NCBI GenBank assembly: GCA_000720805.1 | Contig: JODI01000100.1 | Location: 1-26,294 of the forward strand | Reading direction: 5' to 3' | Source of the DNA: Streptomyces violaceoruber | GTDB taxonomy: Bacteria; Actinomycetota; Actinomycetes; Streptomycetales; Streptomycetaceae | DNA length: 26,294 nucleotides | Shown here: positions 8,312-16,604 of the stretch, piece after piece | Numbering within the stretch: position 1 is the stretch's first letter | Layout of the letters: each line of letters starts with the position of its first letter | Made by a program: the position numbers and the translations under genes | The notes under the pieces: model-generated | The model's database searches: none | The model's input: only the letters and a program-made list of their open reading frames with translations | What the model was told of the DNA's origin: nothing

Positions 8312-8656
8312 TGAAGAGCAGCAACCGGGCGGCAGCACTGGCGCAAGGTCGGGAGCGGCTGGTCAGTTCTGGACGGTGAACGACGGATCTGTGCCACATG
8401 CGGGACGCCCGTCCACTCGTACCAGTACCGTTTCTATCCGCCCGAGTCCTCCATGTTCGAGCGCTGCATCGAGTTCGCCTGATGCTCAACTTGCAGGATC
8501 TACTCCGGAAACATGGTTCACATCCCGCTGAACCGGGTTCTGGTCGATGCCCTCGCACCCCTTCTCCTTGAGGAACGCGAGCGTTTGGTACGTTCGGAGA
8601 CGCGGCTGGTCGAGTTCCTGGACCGCCAGCTCCGAGGCGGGGAAGGGCAGCCCTGA
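8312..8656 (+). pseudogene. Cys-motif (zinc-ribbon-like) protein with an in-frame stop
   Basis: A plus-strand frame reads GSGWSVLDGERRICATCGTP, then VHSYQYRFYPPESSMFERC and IEFA, and meets TGA at 8480-8482. It then continues in the same frame as CSTCRIYSGNMVHIPLNRV and RLVRSETRLVEFLDRQLRGG to a stop at 8654. CxxC occurs on both sides of the stop, giving a four-Cys metal-binding arrangement; TGA next to TGC suggests an original Cys codon changed by one base. No good start is seen, and a stop lies just upstream at about 8310. Function is not known. Lying head to head with the sigma-like gene, the two may once have been a pair. Confidence 0.5.
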
Positions 8657-8988
8657 CCGTGTAGGCGCTCCTGCAAGTCATCCACAGCGAAGTCCGCCAG
8701 GCCGACGACGAACGCCTTCGGCGCCAGCCGCCCTCCCCTGAGGTAACGACTCGCGGCGGTGGCGGAGTATCAGATCTCGGCGGCCAATCGCCGCTGCGTA
8801 CCTGCTTGGACTGCGCCCAAGCTTTGAGGGCTACGGCATACCGGCGGGCAGCCTCCTCGCCAGAAAGGGAAACGGGCAGAGCACCGCCCCAGTGTCAGCC
8901 GCCGCCCGTCCAGAGGCCCTCGGGGTCCTGCAGGGTGGCGCGGAACCGGTCGATCGTGACGCGCACGTGGGAGGCCTGAGCAGGTTGT
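8657..8988. other. Intergenic stretch, no recognised gene
   Basis: This stretch lies between the Cys-motif pseudogene and the aldehyde dehydrogenase stop. On the minus strand a short protein-like tail (VRVTIDRFRATLQDPEGLWT, stop at 8895) could be the end of a lost gene, but it has no body. No clear terminator hairpin was found. Confidence 0.35.
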
Positions 8989-10479
8989 TCACTGGGCTCG
9001 TCCGGTGACTTCGAGGGACGGCGCCCAGCGGGGGAGCTCGCCCCTCCCGGAGAGCAGACGGATGTTCTTGCTGTAGCCGTACTCCTGCAGGGTTTGCGCC
9101 GAGGTCTCCCGGCCGTAGCCACTCGCACCGACACCGCCGAACGGCGTGCCCGTGAAGTTCCGGTTGTAGTTGTTCACGAAGACGAACCCGGTGTGCAGGG
9201 CGCGGCTGACCCGAAGCGCGCGCTCGGAATTCGGCGTGAACACTGCGGCGACCAAGCCGAAGTCGGTGCCGTTGGCGATCTTGATGGCCTCGTCCTCGTC
9301 GCGGAACGGGATCATCGAGATGACCGGGCCGAAGATCTCTTCCTGCGCGATGCGCATGTCCGGGCGAACGCCGGTGAACAGCGTCGGTGCGACGTAGAAG
9401 CCGCCTGCCAGCTCCGGGTCGTCGGGGAGCGGCGCCTGTGCAGCGATCGTGGCACCCTCCTCGACGCCGATGTCGATGTAGTCGAGCACCCGCTTGCGCT
9501 GGGCGGCGGACACCATCGGTCCGATGTGCGTGCCGGGGTCGGCGCCGTTTCCGACGCGCAGCCGCTTGACCGCGTTGCCGTAGCGGCGCGCGACCTCGTC
9601 GTAGATGTCGGCGTGTACGAGGACGCGGGACGCCGAGGTGCAGGCCTCGCCCTGGTTGAAGAGGCCGCCCTCGATCGCCCACGGCAGCGCCAGGTCGAGG
9701 TCCGCGTCCTCGAAGATGATGAACGGGTCCTTGCCGCCGAGCTCCATCAGGGTCGGGGTCAGGTTGTCGGCCGCGGTCTTGATGACGGAGACTCCAGTGG
9801 TGGGCGACCCGGTGAACGAGATCTTGCCGACGAGCGGGTGCCTCGCGAGCAGCGACCCGATCGACCCGGTGCCAGGAATGATGTGCACCACGTCGTCGGG
9901 CAGGACGGACTGGATGATCTCCACCATGCGCATGGCTGAGAGCGGGGCCTGCTCCGGCGGCTTGATCACCACCGCGTTGCCGACGGCCAGCGCCGGGGCC
10001 AGCTTGCTGGCGGTGTGGATCGGAGGCCAGTTGAACGGCACGATCGCGGCGATGACGCCGTAGGGTTCGAGCACCGTGATGTCCAGCAGGCTTCCGCCGT
10101 CGTTGACCTGGCCGGGCATGGAGTCGCACAGGCTCGCGAAGTACTCGAAGATCCCGATCGCCGCGTTCACGTCCCAATTGCGCGCCTGGGAAAGGGGTTT
10201 GCCGTTGTCGCTGCACTCCAGGGCCGCGATCTCCTCGGCGTGCTCGCGCACTGCCTGGGCGACCTTGCGCAGCCAGCTGCCGCGCTCGCGGGCGGTGCGG
10301 CCCTTCCAGGAGAAGTGCGCGTCGTAGGCAGCCTGTACGGCCTGGTCGACTTCCTTGTCGCCGGCGCCGTGCACGACGGCCAGTGGCGCGCCGGTCGCGG
10401 GGTTGTCGACGGTGAACTGATCGGCGGCGTCCTCGGACGACCACCGGGTGCGGATCACACCTTCGGGTTGTGACGACAT
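8989..10479 (-). CDS. NAD(P)-dependent aldehyde dehydrogenase (ALDH-1)
   Basis: A 496-residue ALDH-superfamily enzyme oxidising an aldehyde to its acid. Catalytic residues are present: Asn150 in IVPFNWPPIH, Glu246 in LMELGGKDP, and the nucleophile Cys280 in FNQGEACTSASR. The cofactor-loop motif FTGSPTTG and the C-terminal FGGVGASGYGRE are also present. I start it at ATG 10479 (MSSQPEG), which has a GGAG about 14 nt upstream; the frame extends further but overlaps the MDR gene and is not family-like. It follows the MDR gene by 86 bp on the same strand and probably shares its transcript. The substrate is unknown; the sequence looks like the broad betaine/benzaldehyde-type clade rather than a dedicated one. 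Confidence 0.9.
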   Translation of the reverse strand: MSSQPEGVIRTRWSSEDAADQFTVDNPATGAPLAVVHGAGDKEVDQAVQAAYDAHFSWKGRTARERGSWLRKVAQAVREHAEEIAALECSDNGKPLSQARNWDVNAAIGIFEYFASLCDSMPGQVNDGGSLLDITVLEPYGVIAAIVPFNWPPIHTASKLAPALAVGNAVVIKPPEQAPLSAMRMVEIIQSVLPDDVVHIIPGTGSIGSLLARHPLVGKISFTGSPTTGVSVIKTAADNLTPTLMELGGKDPFIIFEDADLDLALPWAIEGGLFNQGEACTSASRVLVHADIYDEVARRYGNAVKRLRVGNGADPGTHIGPMVSAAQRKRVLDYIDIGVEEGATIAAQAPLPDDPELAGGFYVAPTLFTGVRPDMRIAQEEIFGPVISMIPFRDEDEAIKIANGTDFGLVAAVFTPNSERALRVSRALHTGFVFVNNYNRNFTGTPFGGVGASGYGRETSAQTLQEYGYSKNIRLLSGRGELPRWAPSLEVTGRAQ

Positions 10480-10565
10480 TGCCACGGTCTTGCTCCGTTC
10501 AGGGATGTGCTTGATTTGAGGGCTCGCTCGCAAGATGCGGTGGCAGCCCGTTCGATGACGGTCCG

Positions 10566-11486
10566 TCAGGGCTTGAGAACGATCTTGCCGTTCGTGTGTC
10601 GACGCTCCAGCTCCCGGAAGGCCTCTCGGGCTTCGTCGAGCCGGTAGACACCTGCAATGGGGATTTCCAGTGCACCGTCGGCGATCAGCGCGGCGAGCTC
10701 CCGCAGTACGTAGGCGCTTGATGCCGCCGCGCTGCCCTCCGCCTTGGTGCCGTGCCTTGCCGCGCCCGCGAAGTCGATGATCGTGTTGATCCGTCCACTG
10801 GGTACGCCGAGTTCCAGCGCCAGTTCGATGTAGGGAGCGCCGTAGGTGTCGATGAAGGCGTCGACCCTGCCGTACGCCGCGGTGCGGACGCGGTCGCCGA
10901 CGCCCTCGCCGTAGGTCACCGGAATCGCTCCGTGCCCGGCAAGCCATGCGTGGTGGGGTTCGCTCGCCAGACCGATGACGGTGGCCCCGGCGTGTCGCGC
11001 GAGTTGTACGGCAAGTGAGCCCACCCCGCCGGCGGCCCCGGAGACGACGACGGTCTCGCCGCGCTTGACCCTGAGGGCGTGTACCGCCGCGTACGCCGTG
11101 GTACCGGCGACGTAGAGCGCGCCGGCCTGTTCCCACGGGACGCCCGCCGGTCGGGGGGTGAGGTTGTCCTCTTCCACGATCACGTACTCGGCGTGGCTGG
11201 CCCGCTTGTGGGTGAAGCCGATCACTTCGTCACCGACGGCGAATCCCCTGGCTCCCGCGCCGAGTTCCTCGACTATCCCGGCCAGGTCGCTGCCCTGCCC
11301 CGACGGACACGTCGCCGGAAACCTGTCGTGCAGGAACCCCCGCCGGATGCGGGCCTCGCCCGGGTTGATCCCGGCCGCCACCACCTTGACGAGGACCTGG
11401 CGTTCACCGGGCGCGGTCCGTTCGACGTCGACCACGTTCAGTACGTCGATGCCGCCGTACTCGGTGAATCGCACTGCTTTTGGCAT
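10566..11486 (-). CDS. Zinc-free MDR oxidoreductase (quinone oxidoreductase-like)
   Basis: A 306-residue medium-chain dehydrogenase/reductase. It has the GroES-like N-terminal fold (AAGINPGEARIRRG, GSDLAGIVEELG) and the NADPH-binding VVSGAAGGVGSLAVQLA motif at about 147-163. The zinc-binding Cys cluster of alcohol dehydrogenases is absent, which fits quinone/enone reductases that reduce C=C or quinones with NADPH. The ATG at 11486 has a GAGGAG ribosome site 5 nt upstream. It lies between the two aldehyde dehydrogenase genes on the same strand, suggesting a joint role in reactive-carbonyl metabolism. The exact substrate cannot be told. Confidence 0.87.
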   Translation of the reverse strand: MPKAVRFTEYGGIDVLNVVDVERTAPGERQVLVKVVAAGINPGEARIRRGFLHDRFPATCPSGQGSDLAGIVEELGAGARGFAVGDEVIGFTHKRASHAEYVIVEEDNLTPRPAGVPWEQAGALYVAGTTAYAAVHALRVKRGETVVVSGAAGGVGSLAVQLARHAGATVIGLASEPHHAWLAGHGAIPVTYGEGVGDRVRTAAYGRVDAFIDTYGAPYIELALELGVPSGRINTIIDFAGAARHGTKAEGSAAASSAYVLRELAALIADGALEIPIAGVYRLDEAREAFRELERRHTNGKIVLKP

Positions 11487-11620
11487 GGTGGCTCCTCAGG
11501 TCGCACCGCGGGTGAAGGGAATGCGGGTCCGTGGCGCGGCGGTTGTCGGGACGTACCGATCGCTGTCGCGCTCCGCGAAGGTGCGCGTCGCTTTCTCCCG
11601 GCGGTCGGATGCCCCTCCGA

Positions 11621-11648
11621 CCCGCCGACATCGAGTTGTGTCGGCGGG
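11621..11648 (-). terminator. Strong hairpin, terminator or regulatory stem-loop
   Basis: A perfect 10-bp inverted repeat, CCCGCCGACA with TGTCGGCGGG, surrounds an 8-nt loop. No T-run follows on either strand. That is usual for actinobacterial terminators but leaves the role open. Confidence 0.5.
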
Positions 11649-11779
11649 CATGGCCTCGGCTGGTTGGGGTCTGCTCGCACCATTGGCGGGCCGCGTCCGG
11701 CGACCGGTTCCGAGGTGGTGCGCTGTCCCGGACCTGGTGCCAGGCCGGTCGACGACCGGTCGCGTGACGAGGTGGATGC

Positions 11780-11797
11780 CGGACCGGGCTCGGTCCG
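11780..11797 (-). terminator. Hairpin just after ALDH-2
   Basis: CGGACCG-GGCT-CGGTCCG is a perfect 7-bp stem with a 4-nt loop, 20 nt downstream of the ALDH-2 stop. Its position fits a terminator for that gene. Confidence 0.5.
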
Positions 11798-11816
11798 AAC
11801 CGTTCGCTTCTGCCCG

Positions 11817-13361
11817 TCAGCCGGTCGGGGCGGCCTTCTCGCCGCCTTCGGCCAGGATCCTGTTGCGAACGCCGGCGAGGGCTCCCGCCATCGCGCCCGC
11901 GGGCCTGCCGAAGGTGGTGGCCGAGAACTGGGCGGGGCCGGTCTTGGCGGTGAAGGAGTGCGGGTAGGCGAACTCCCGGAGTCCTTCCTCTCCTTGCTTG
12001 CGCCCGTAGCCGCTGTCGCCGCGACCGCCGAAGGGCACGGCGGGGTTGATGGAGAACACCAGGGCGTCGTTGATGCTGGTCATTCCGACGCGGAGCTGCC
12101 GGGCGATGGCTTCGCCGCGGTCGCGGCTGAAGACCGCGCTGCCCAGTCCGTACCGGCCGCCGTTGATGTGGGCGATGGCCTCCTCCGTGTCGGCGACCTT
12201 GACGACGGCCAGCGTGGGCCCGAACGTCTCCTCCGTCACCGCCAGGGCGTCGGGGCTGACGCCGACGAGGATGGTGGGAGCGACATAGCGTTCCCCCACC
12301 GCCTCGACGCCACCCACAGTGGCTGTCGCGCCGCGATCGAGAGCGTCCTGGATGTGCTCCCGGATGATCGGGATCTGAGTGGGCAGGGGAACCGGCCCGA
12401 TCTCCGCGTCCTCGTCGCTGCCGACGCGGACCTGCTTGGCGAGATTGCTGATCTTCTCGACGAACTCGTCGTGAACCGACTCGGCGACGTAGGCCACTTC
12501 GAGGCTGATGCAGCCGTGTCCGGTGTTCTGCATGGCGCCCCAGACGATGTGGCGGGCGGCTTCGTCCAGGTCGGCGTCCTCGGCCACGATGACGCCGTCC
12601 TTGCCCCCGAGTTCCAGCAGAACGGGGGTCAGGGTCTGGGCGCACTGGGCGGCCACCGTCTTGCCCGTGGCGACGCTGCCGGTGAACGCGAGCTTGTTCA
12701 GGCCGGCCTCGATGAGCGCTCCGCCGGTGGCCCCGAAACCGTTGAGGCACTGAAGGACGTTCGGGAAGTCGGGGACCGCGCGCTGCCAGGTCCGGACGAT
12801 CCACTCCCCGACTCCGGGGGTGATCTGGCTGGGCTTGAGGATGGCGGCGTTTCCGGCCGCGATCGCCTCGATCAGGATGGCCCCCGGCGTGAGCAGGGGA
12901 AAGTTCCACGGGCCGATGACGCCGACGACGCCGTAGGGCTGGTATTCGACCCACGCTCGCTGGTTGGGCACGGTGGGGCTGTCCGGGACCTCCCGGCGTC
13001 CCAGCACGCGCTCGGCGTTCTCGATGGCGTACTGCACGTGCTCCAGAATCCCGAGCACCTCGACGCGGGCCTCGTCGAGAGGCTTGCCGTTCTCGGTGTG
13101 GATGAGGGCGGCCCCCTCCTCGCCGCCCACGGCTATCTCCCGCCGCCACGCGCGCAGCCGCTCCGCGCGGCCCTCGAATCCAAGGTCCCACCAGGGCCCG
13201 GCGGACGAGCGCGCGGCAGCGACAGCCGCGACCGCCTCGTCCTTGCCGGCCACGGGATACCGGGCGAACTCCGCCCCGGTGGCCTGATCGACGGTGACCA
13301 CCTGGCTCCCGTTCTGACCGATGACTCCGTCACGCGTGACCGCCGGAGTGTTGTTGATCAT
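11817..13361 (-). CDS. Aldehyde dehydrogenase, succinic-semialdehyde-type clade (ALDH-2)
   Basis: A 514-residue ALDH-superfamily protein with Asn153 in GVIGPWNFPLL, Glu250 in LLELGGKDG and the nucleophile Cys284 in NTGHGCISLEVAYV. The usual GQxC around the nucleophile is replaced by GHGC. FTGSVATGK and FGGRGDSGYGRKQG complete the family set. The C-terminal 40 or so residues extend past the core, as in the mycobacterial GabD2-like clade, but substrate cannot be assigned. I start it at ATG 13361 with GTGGGA upstream; the frame stays open to 13484 but that part is low-complexity. A compound palindromic operator lies about 170 bp upstream. It is distinct from ALDH-1, not a recent duplicate. Confidence 0.88.
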   Translation of the reverse strand: MINNTPAVTRDGVIGQNGSQVVTVDQATGAEFARYPVAGKDEAVAAVAAARSSAGPWWDLGFEGRAERLRAWRREIAVGGEEGAALIHTENGKPLDEARVEVLGILEHVQYAIENAERVLGRREVPDSPTVPNQRAWVEYQPYGVVGVIGPWNFPLLTPGAILIEAIAAGNAAILKPSQITPGVGEWIVRTWQRAVPDFPNVLQCLNGFGATGGALIEAGLNKLAFTGSVATGKTVAAQCAQTLTPVLLELGGKDGVIVAEDADLDEAARHIVWGAMQNTGHGCISLEVAYVAESVHDEFVEKISNLAKQVRVGSDEDAEIGPVPLPTQIPIIREHIQDALDRGATATVGGVEAVGERYVAPTILVGVSPDALAVTEETFGPTLAVVKVADTEEAIAHINGGRYGLGSAVFSRDRGEAIARQLRVGMTSINDALVFSINPAVPFGGRGDSGYGRKQGEEGLREFAYPHSFTAKTGPAQFSATTFGRPAGAMAGALAGVRNRILAEGGEKAAPTG

Positions 13362-13950
13362 GAGAATTCCCACTTTCTCGCGACCGCCGGCACCCGAGCA
13401 CCACCCTGCGGGTGGCAGCAGATGGGGGGCACGGTCTGCGGCGCGATGAAGGGCCGCCGCGCGACAGAGGGGGCGCGCCGACATGAATGACTTCAGCGAA
13501 GGCTCACGAGCCTGGCAAGCATTAGACTATCAAGTGACTGTTTGATGTCAAGTGTTTGATAGGTAGCAATATTCTTGTGACCTGCTCCGCCGAGTCCCCA
13601 GGAGCGTCACGACCCAAACCGCCCGAGCGGCGGGCGGGCGAACAGGGCCTCGGGCTCCGCCCGTAATTGAGCGTGACCATCTGCGAGCCGGCGGCGGTGA
13701 ACACACACCGCGGTTTCTCATGTCCGTTGGTGGGCAGCCGCCGAACCGGACGAGGGCACGGTGCGGGAGGCGGTGCTCGGTCCGGTTGTCGGTGAACCGG
13801 GCGAGGTGCTCCGGCGCGTTGGCCTGAACCGGCAATCCCCGGACCAGGTGGTGAACGAGAACATCGCGCCGGCCGACCCGAACGGGGAAGGCAGCCGACC
13901 GGCGGGCAGACGGCCGGGCGACACTCACCTACGCGCCAGCTGTCACCGCC
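13362..13950. other. Promoter region of ALDH-2 and a gene-free stretch
   Basis: The leader (13362-13527) and operator (13528-13561) of ALDH-2 are followed by about 390 bp with no convincing gene up to the SDR stop. The minus strand at about 13720-13900 reads LVHHLVRGLPVQANAPEHLA and RFTDNRTEHRLPHRALVRFG, which looks protein-like, but it has no family I recognise and no clear start. Confidence 0.4.
13528..13561 (-). promoter_or_regulatory. ALDH-2 promoter with nested TCAA/TTGA operator
   Basis: A 34-bp AT-rich block begins TATCAA and ends TTGATA, with internal pairs TCAA-N8-TTGA and TCAA-N4-TTGA. Read on the minus strand it contains TTGACA (-35-like) and, about 16-19 nt on, TAGTCTAAT (-10-like), so the palindromes overlie the promoter. 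This is the layout expected for repression by a MarR-type dimer; the binding protein is inferred. Confidence 0.6.
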
Positions 13951-14742
13951 CTAGTCCCGCGGCTCCGTGTAGCGAGCCGCGGGTGTCGGCTGGTTGCCGC
14001 CCGTGACGAAAGCGGCCTCTGCGGCGAGCAAGGCGTCCAGGGCTGAGCCCTGGCCCTCCAGACCAGGGGCACAGACGGTCTCACCGAGGCGCAGCCCGGA
14101 CAGGCTGGCCGCCGCGACGCCCTCGGGCGACATCGCCCAAGGGATGCTGCGGCCGGCGCCACTGTTCCACTCTGTCGCCACAACGCCGGGGCACACCACC
14201 TGGACGCGAACCGGGGTGTCGGCGAGCTCACCGGCGAGAGTGCGCGTGAAGCCCAGGACGGCGGCCTTCGCGGCGACGTACAGCGTGCGCCGGGGTGCTC
14301 GCGAGTCAGCAAGGCCCGCACTGAAGGCGAGGAGCGAGGCGACGGTGACGATCACGCCGTCGCCCGCCGCGAGCATGCCGGGGAGTGCGGCGTGGACCAG
14401 CCGGACGGGGGCGACGGCGTTGAGGGTGAGCAGGCGGTCGATGTCGGCAGGGTCGACGTCGACGAGCGGGGCGTAGCCGCCGGCGCCGGCATTGCTGATC
14501 AGCATGCGCACGTCCCCGGCGGCCAACCGGCCAGTGACGGCGTCGATGCCGTCATGGGTCATGAGGTCGGCGGGCAGCACCTCGACGGCTGCTCCATGGG
14601 CGCGGAGTTCCTGCGCAAGATCGGCGAGCCGGTCGGCGCGTCGCGCGACCAGGATGAGGTCGTGATCGTCGGCCAGGAGACGGGCATAGGCGGCGCCGAT
14701 GCCGGAGGAGGCGCCAGTGATCAAAGCGAGGGGGCGAGTCAT
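13951..14742 (-). CDS. Short-chain dehydrogenase/reductase
   Basis: A 263-residue classical-type SDR reducing or oxidising a carbonyl/alcohol with NAD(P). Motifs in order are TGASSGIGAAYA (cofactor, residues 10-20), ARRADRL (34-39; the basic pair suggests NADP), NAG at 84-86, Ser136 in VTVASLL, and Tyr155 with Lys159 in LYVAAKAAV. I prefer ATG 14742; in-frame ATG 14757 and TTG 14760 lie just upstream and no clear ribosome site distinguishes them. The gene diverges from MarR-1 with about 70 bp between, so MarR-1 is its likely regulator. A degraded copy of its first 40 or so codons lies at 24650-24762. Confidence 0.87.
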   Translation of the reverse strand: MTRPLALITGASSGIGAAYARLLADDHDLILVARRADRLADLAQELRAHGAAVEVLPADLMTHDGIDAVTGRLAAGDVRMLISNAGAGGYAPLVDVDPADIDRLLTLNAVAPVRLVHAALPGMLAAGDGVIVTVASLLAFSAGLADSRAPRRTLYVAAKAAVLGFTRTLAGELADTPVRVQVVCPGVVATEWNSGAGRSIPWAMSPEGVAAASLSGLRLGETVCAPGLEGQGSALDALLAAEAAFVTGGNQPTPAARYTEPRD

Positions 14743-14774
14743 GAGACCAGGGTTCATCAACCTCTAGGCACATG

Positions 14775-14809
14775 TCAACGCACTTGATAGTCATGAAGTG
14801 TCGTATTCT
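14775..14809 (+). promoter_or_regulatory. Shared operator and leaderless promoter of MarR-1 and the SDR
   Basis: TCAA-N5-TTGA (14775-14787) overlaps the imperfect palindrome CACTTGATAGTCATGAAGTG (14781-14800; outer 5-bp arms perfect). TATTCT at 14804-14809 is a good -10 box and ends exactly 6 nt before the GTG start of MarR-1, so transcription should start at the GTG itself. The sites lie across both divergent promoters; autoregulation is inferred. Confidence 0.65.
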
Positions 14810-14815
14810 TCTCGC

Positions 14816-15271
14816 GTGACACGCAATGATGAGGAGCCGGTCGGGCTAGGCGCGCTTGACCGGGTGACCTGGACGTTGCGCCGCGCGGAGCTGGCGGTGC
14901 AGAGCCTCAAGGAGCAGCGGCTGCGCCCGCTGGGCATGGCGGCGGCGCACTACACCCTCCTGATGTCCGTGCACGACGAGCCAGGGCTGACCGGCGCCGA
15001 ACTCGCCCGCCGCCTCAACGTAACCCCACAGGCCATCGCCTCACTGGTGGCGCGCCTGGAGGGCCGCGGGCAGTTGGAGAGACGTGAGCATTCGCGCCAC
15101 CGGCACATCCAGGAGCTGCACCTCACCGACGCCGGCCGGGAGGCGTTGCACGCGGCCGACGCAGTGATCGCGGGCATCGAGCGGCAGGTCACCGATGGTC
15201 TCGGCTCGGAGGATTCGGCGCAGCTGTGGACGCTGCTCGACCGGGTGGTCAAGACGATTCGCGACGACTGA
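14816..15271 (+). CDS. MarR-family regulator (MarR-1)
   Basis: A 151-residue winged-helix MarR protein. The DNA-binding part is residues about 45-105: YTLLMSVHDEPGLTGAELAR, then LNVTPQAIASLVARLEGRGQ and the wing HSRHRHIQELHLTDAGRE. The start is GTG 14816 because a TATTCT -10 box sits 6 nt before it, as in MarR-2; GTG 14798 would place the -10 inside the gene. No ribosome site is seen, in line with a leaderless message. By my hand alignment 102 of 151 residues match MarR-2 without gaps. It probably represses the divergent SDR and itself, and perhaps ALDH-2. MarR proteins of this size often sense aromatic or electrophilic compounds; the ligand is unknown. No Cys is present, so thiol sensing is unlikely. 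Confidence 0.88.
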   Translation: MTRNDEEPVGLGALDRVTWTLRRAELAVQSLKEQRLRPLGMAAAHYTLLMSVHDEPGLTGAELARRLNVTPQAIASLVARLEGRGQLERREHSRHRHIQELHLTDAGREALHAADAVIAGIERQVTDGLGSEDSAQLWTLLDRVVKTIRDD

Positions 15272-15893
15272 CCTCGCGGCGGCGCTCTCAGCCTGACTGC
15301 CGTCGGGCCAGGCGAACCCGGTTCACGTGGCAACCGGTGGCTGGTCGGTGGGCTCGGCGAGGCGGATCTCGTTGGTACAGGTATCCGCTTGGACTCGGTC
15401 CCGCAGTTCGAGCTTGGCGAGAATCCGCGCGACATGCGTTTCACGGTCGCTTCGGCCGGCACCAACCGGTCGGCGAGTTTCGCGTTCGTGAGCCCTTCGG
15501 CCATGTGCGGCAGGATTCGGAACCCGCGTCTGCCGCCGGACCTCGCTAGGGGGTGCTTCCTTCTCGGCGATCCCGGCACCACCGCTGCCGAACGCCCAGG
15601 AGCCTTCCCGGAACGCCTCCGCACGGCTCGACCGGACCTGCCTCACGCGGCTCGGGGCGGTGGCCAACCCACCGAGCAGCGACAACGTAGAAGTAACCCC
15701 TGTGCCCCTCAACGGCCATGTTCGTTGGACGAACAGGCCACCACTCGTCGGCAGCCCCGATGACCTACGTGTTCGGATTTGCACGAGACCCATTCGTGCC
15801 GGGTGGCGCGGGTCACTGAAGGCGTGGACACTGCACCCGACGTTCCGCCTGACCCTGCCGCCTCTCGTCGTCGCACCCGGCCTCCGGCCGTGC
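15272..15893. other. Degenerate stretch between MarR-1 and the response regulator
   Basis: No intact gene is seen in these 620 bp. A LuxR-type HTH remnant lies at 15323-15525 on the minus strand. The part from about 15530 to 15890 shows no recognisable protein on either strand and no clear promoter for the response regulator. Confidence 0.45.
15323..15525 (-). pseudogene. LuxR/NarL-type HTH domain remnant, frameshifted
   Basis: The minus strand reads ILPHMAEGLTNAKLADRLVP and AEATVK, then after a one-base shift THVARILAKLELRDRVQA to a stop at 15323. This is the four-helix LuxR DNA-binding domain (usual form EGLSNxEIAxxLxxxxxTVKTHVxxILxKLxxxxRVQA). No receiver domain is found upstream, so this is the tail of a lost response regulator. 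It is a different protein from the intact response regulator that follows, and on the opposite strand. Confidence 0.65.
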
Positions 15894-16601
15894 GTGTCTG
15901 CCCGATCAGGCGGCTGCCACTCGGGAGCGCGCGACGCCCGGACGCGGGTACTGATCGCCGACGACCAGGAGATGGTCCGCACCGGCTTCCGGCTGATCCT
16001 CGGCACCCAGCCCGACCTCGAAGTGATCGGCGAGGCCGCCGACGGCGCCGAGTGCGTCGAACTCGCCCGCAGGATGCGTCCCGACGTGTGTCTCGTCGAC
16101 ATCCGCATGCCCAAGCTGGACGGTCTGGAGGTCACCCGGGCCCTGGCCGGGCCGGGCGTCACCGACCCGATGCGCGTGGTCGTTGTGACCACCTTCGGCC
16201 AGGACGACTACGCCTACACCGCCCTGCGCAACGACGCCTGCGGCTTCCTCCTCAAGGACGCCGGCTCCACCCTGCTGATCGAGGCCGTGCGCTGCGCCGC
16301 CCGCGGCGACGCCCTGGTCTCCCCCGCCGTCACCGTCCGGCTCCTCAAGCACCTCGCCGGACAGCAGCAGCCGGCAGCGCTCCCGCATCCGCTCTCCGAG
16401 CGGGAACTCGAGGTCGCACGCCTGGTGGCGGTGGGCCGCACGAACCAGGAGGTCTGCGGCGAGCTGTACGTGTCCCTGGGCACCGTCAAGTCCCACCTGG
16501 CCAACATCAAGGACAAGCTCGGCGTGCGCAACCGCGTCGAGATCGCCGCCTGGGCCTGGGACTCCGGTCACGTACGCGACCGTCAGATGCCGCCCGCCTG
16601 A
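15894..16601 (+). CDS. NarL/LuxR-family response regulator (orphan)
   Basis: A two-component response regulator. Its receiver domain starts at RVLIADDQEMVRTGFRLIL (Asp23-Asp24), with phospho-acceptor Asp69 in CLVDIRMPKLDGLEV, Thr99/Thr100 in VVVTTFGQ and Lys121 in GFLLKDA. The LuxR DNA-binding domain is at about 165-225 (SERELEVARLVAVGRTNQEV, then SLGTVKSHLANI). Relatives usually begin MT-RVLIADDQ. Here no ATG is near; GTG 15894 gives 235 residues with a 15-residue extra lead, so the start is uncertain and the 5' end may have been replaced. No histidine kinase is adjacent, which is unusual for this family. A strong terminator follows. Confidence 0.8.
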   Translation: MSARSGGCHSGARDARTRVLIADDQEMVRTGFRLILGTQPDLEVIGEAADGAECVELARRMRPDVCLVDIRMPKLDGLEVTRALAGPGVTDPMRVVVVTTFGQDDYAYTALRNDACGFLLKDAGSTLLIEAVRCAARGDALVSPAVTVRLLKHLAGQQQPAALPHPLSERELEVARLVAVGRTNQEVCGELYVSLGTVKSHLANIKDKLGVRNRVEIAAWAWDSGHVRDRQMPPA

Positions 16602-16604
16602 CCC

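Larger units (their letters stand above)
11487..11816. other. Gap between ALDH-2 and the MDR gene, holding hairpins
   Basis: No gene is seen in these 330 bp. Two strong inverted repeats (11621-11648 and 11780-11797) lie here, and the ribosome site of the MDR gene is at the 11487 end. They suggest that ALDH-2 is terminated here and that the MDR-ALDH-1 pair has its own promoter. Confidence 0.5.

Noticed and set aside
8895..9134. Short minus-strand ORF ending DPEGLWTGGG
   Set aside because: Its first two-thirds overlap ALDH-1 in another frame; only the last 25 or so residues look protein-like and no family is recognised.
8989..13361. ALDH-1 and ALDH-2 as a recent tandem duplication
   Set aside because: The proteins differ throughout, including around the nucleophile Cys (GEAC versus GHGC) and at both ends, so they are separate family branches.
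11079..13490. 803-codon open frame on the plus strand opposite ALDH-2
   Set aside because: It is the antisense shadow of ALDH-2 and the MDR gene in GC-rich DNA; composition is Gly/Asp/Arg-rich and no motif is present.
13720..13930. Protein-like minus-strand stretch with LVHHLVRGLPVQANAP
   Set aside because: No family, start or ribosome site is evident; kept only as a note in the intergenic entry.
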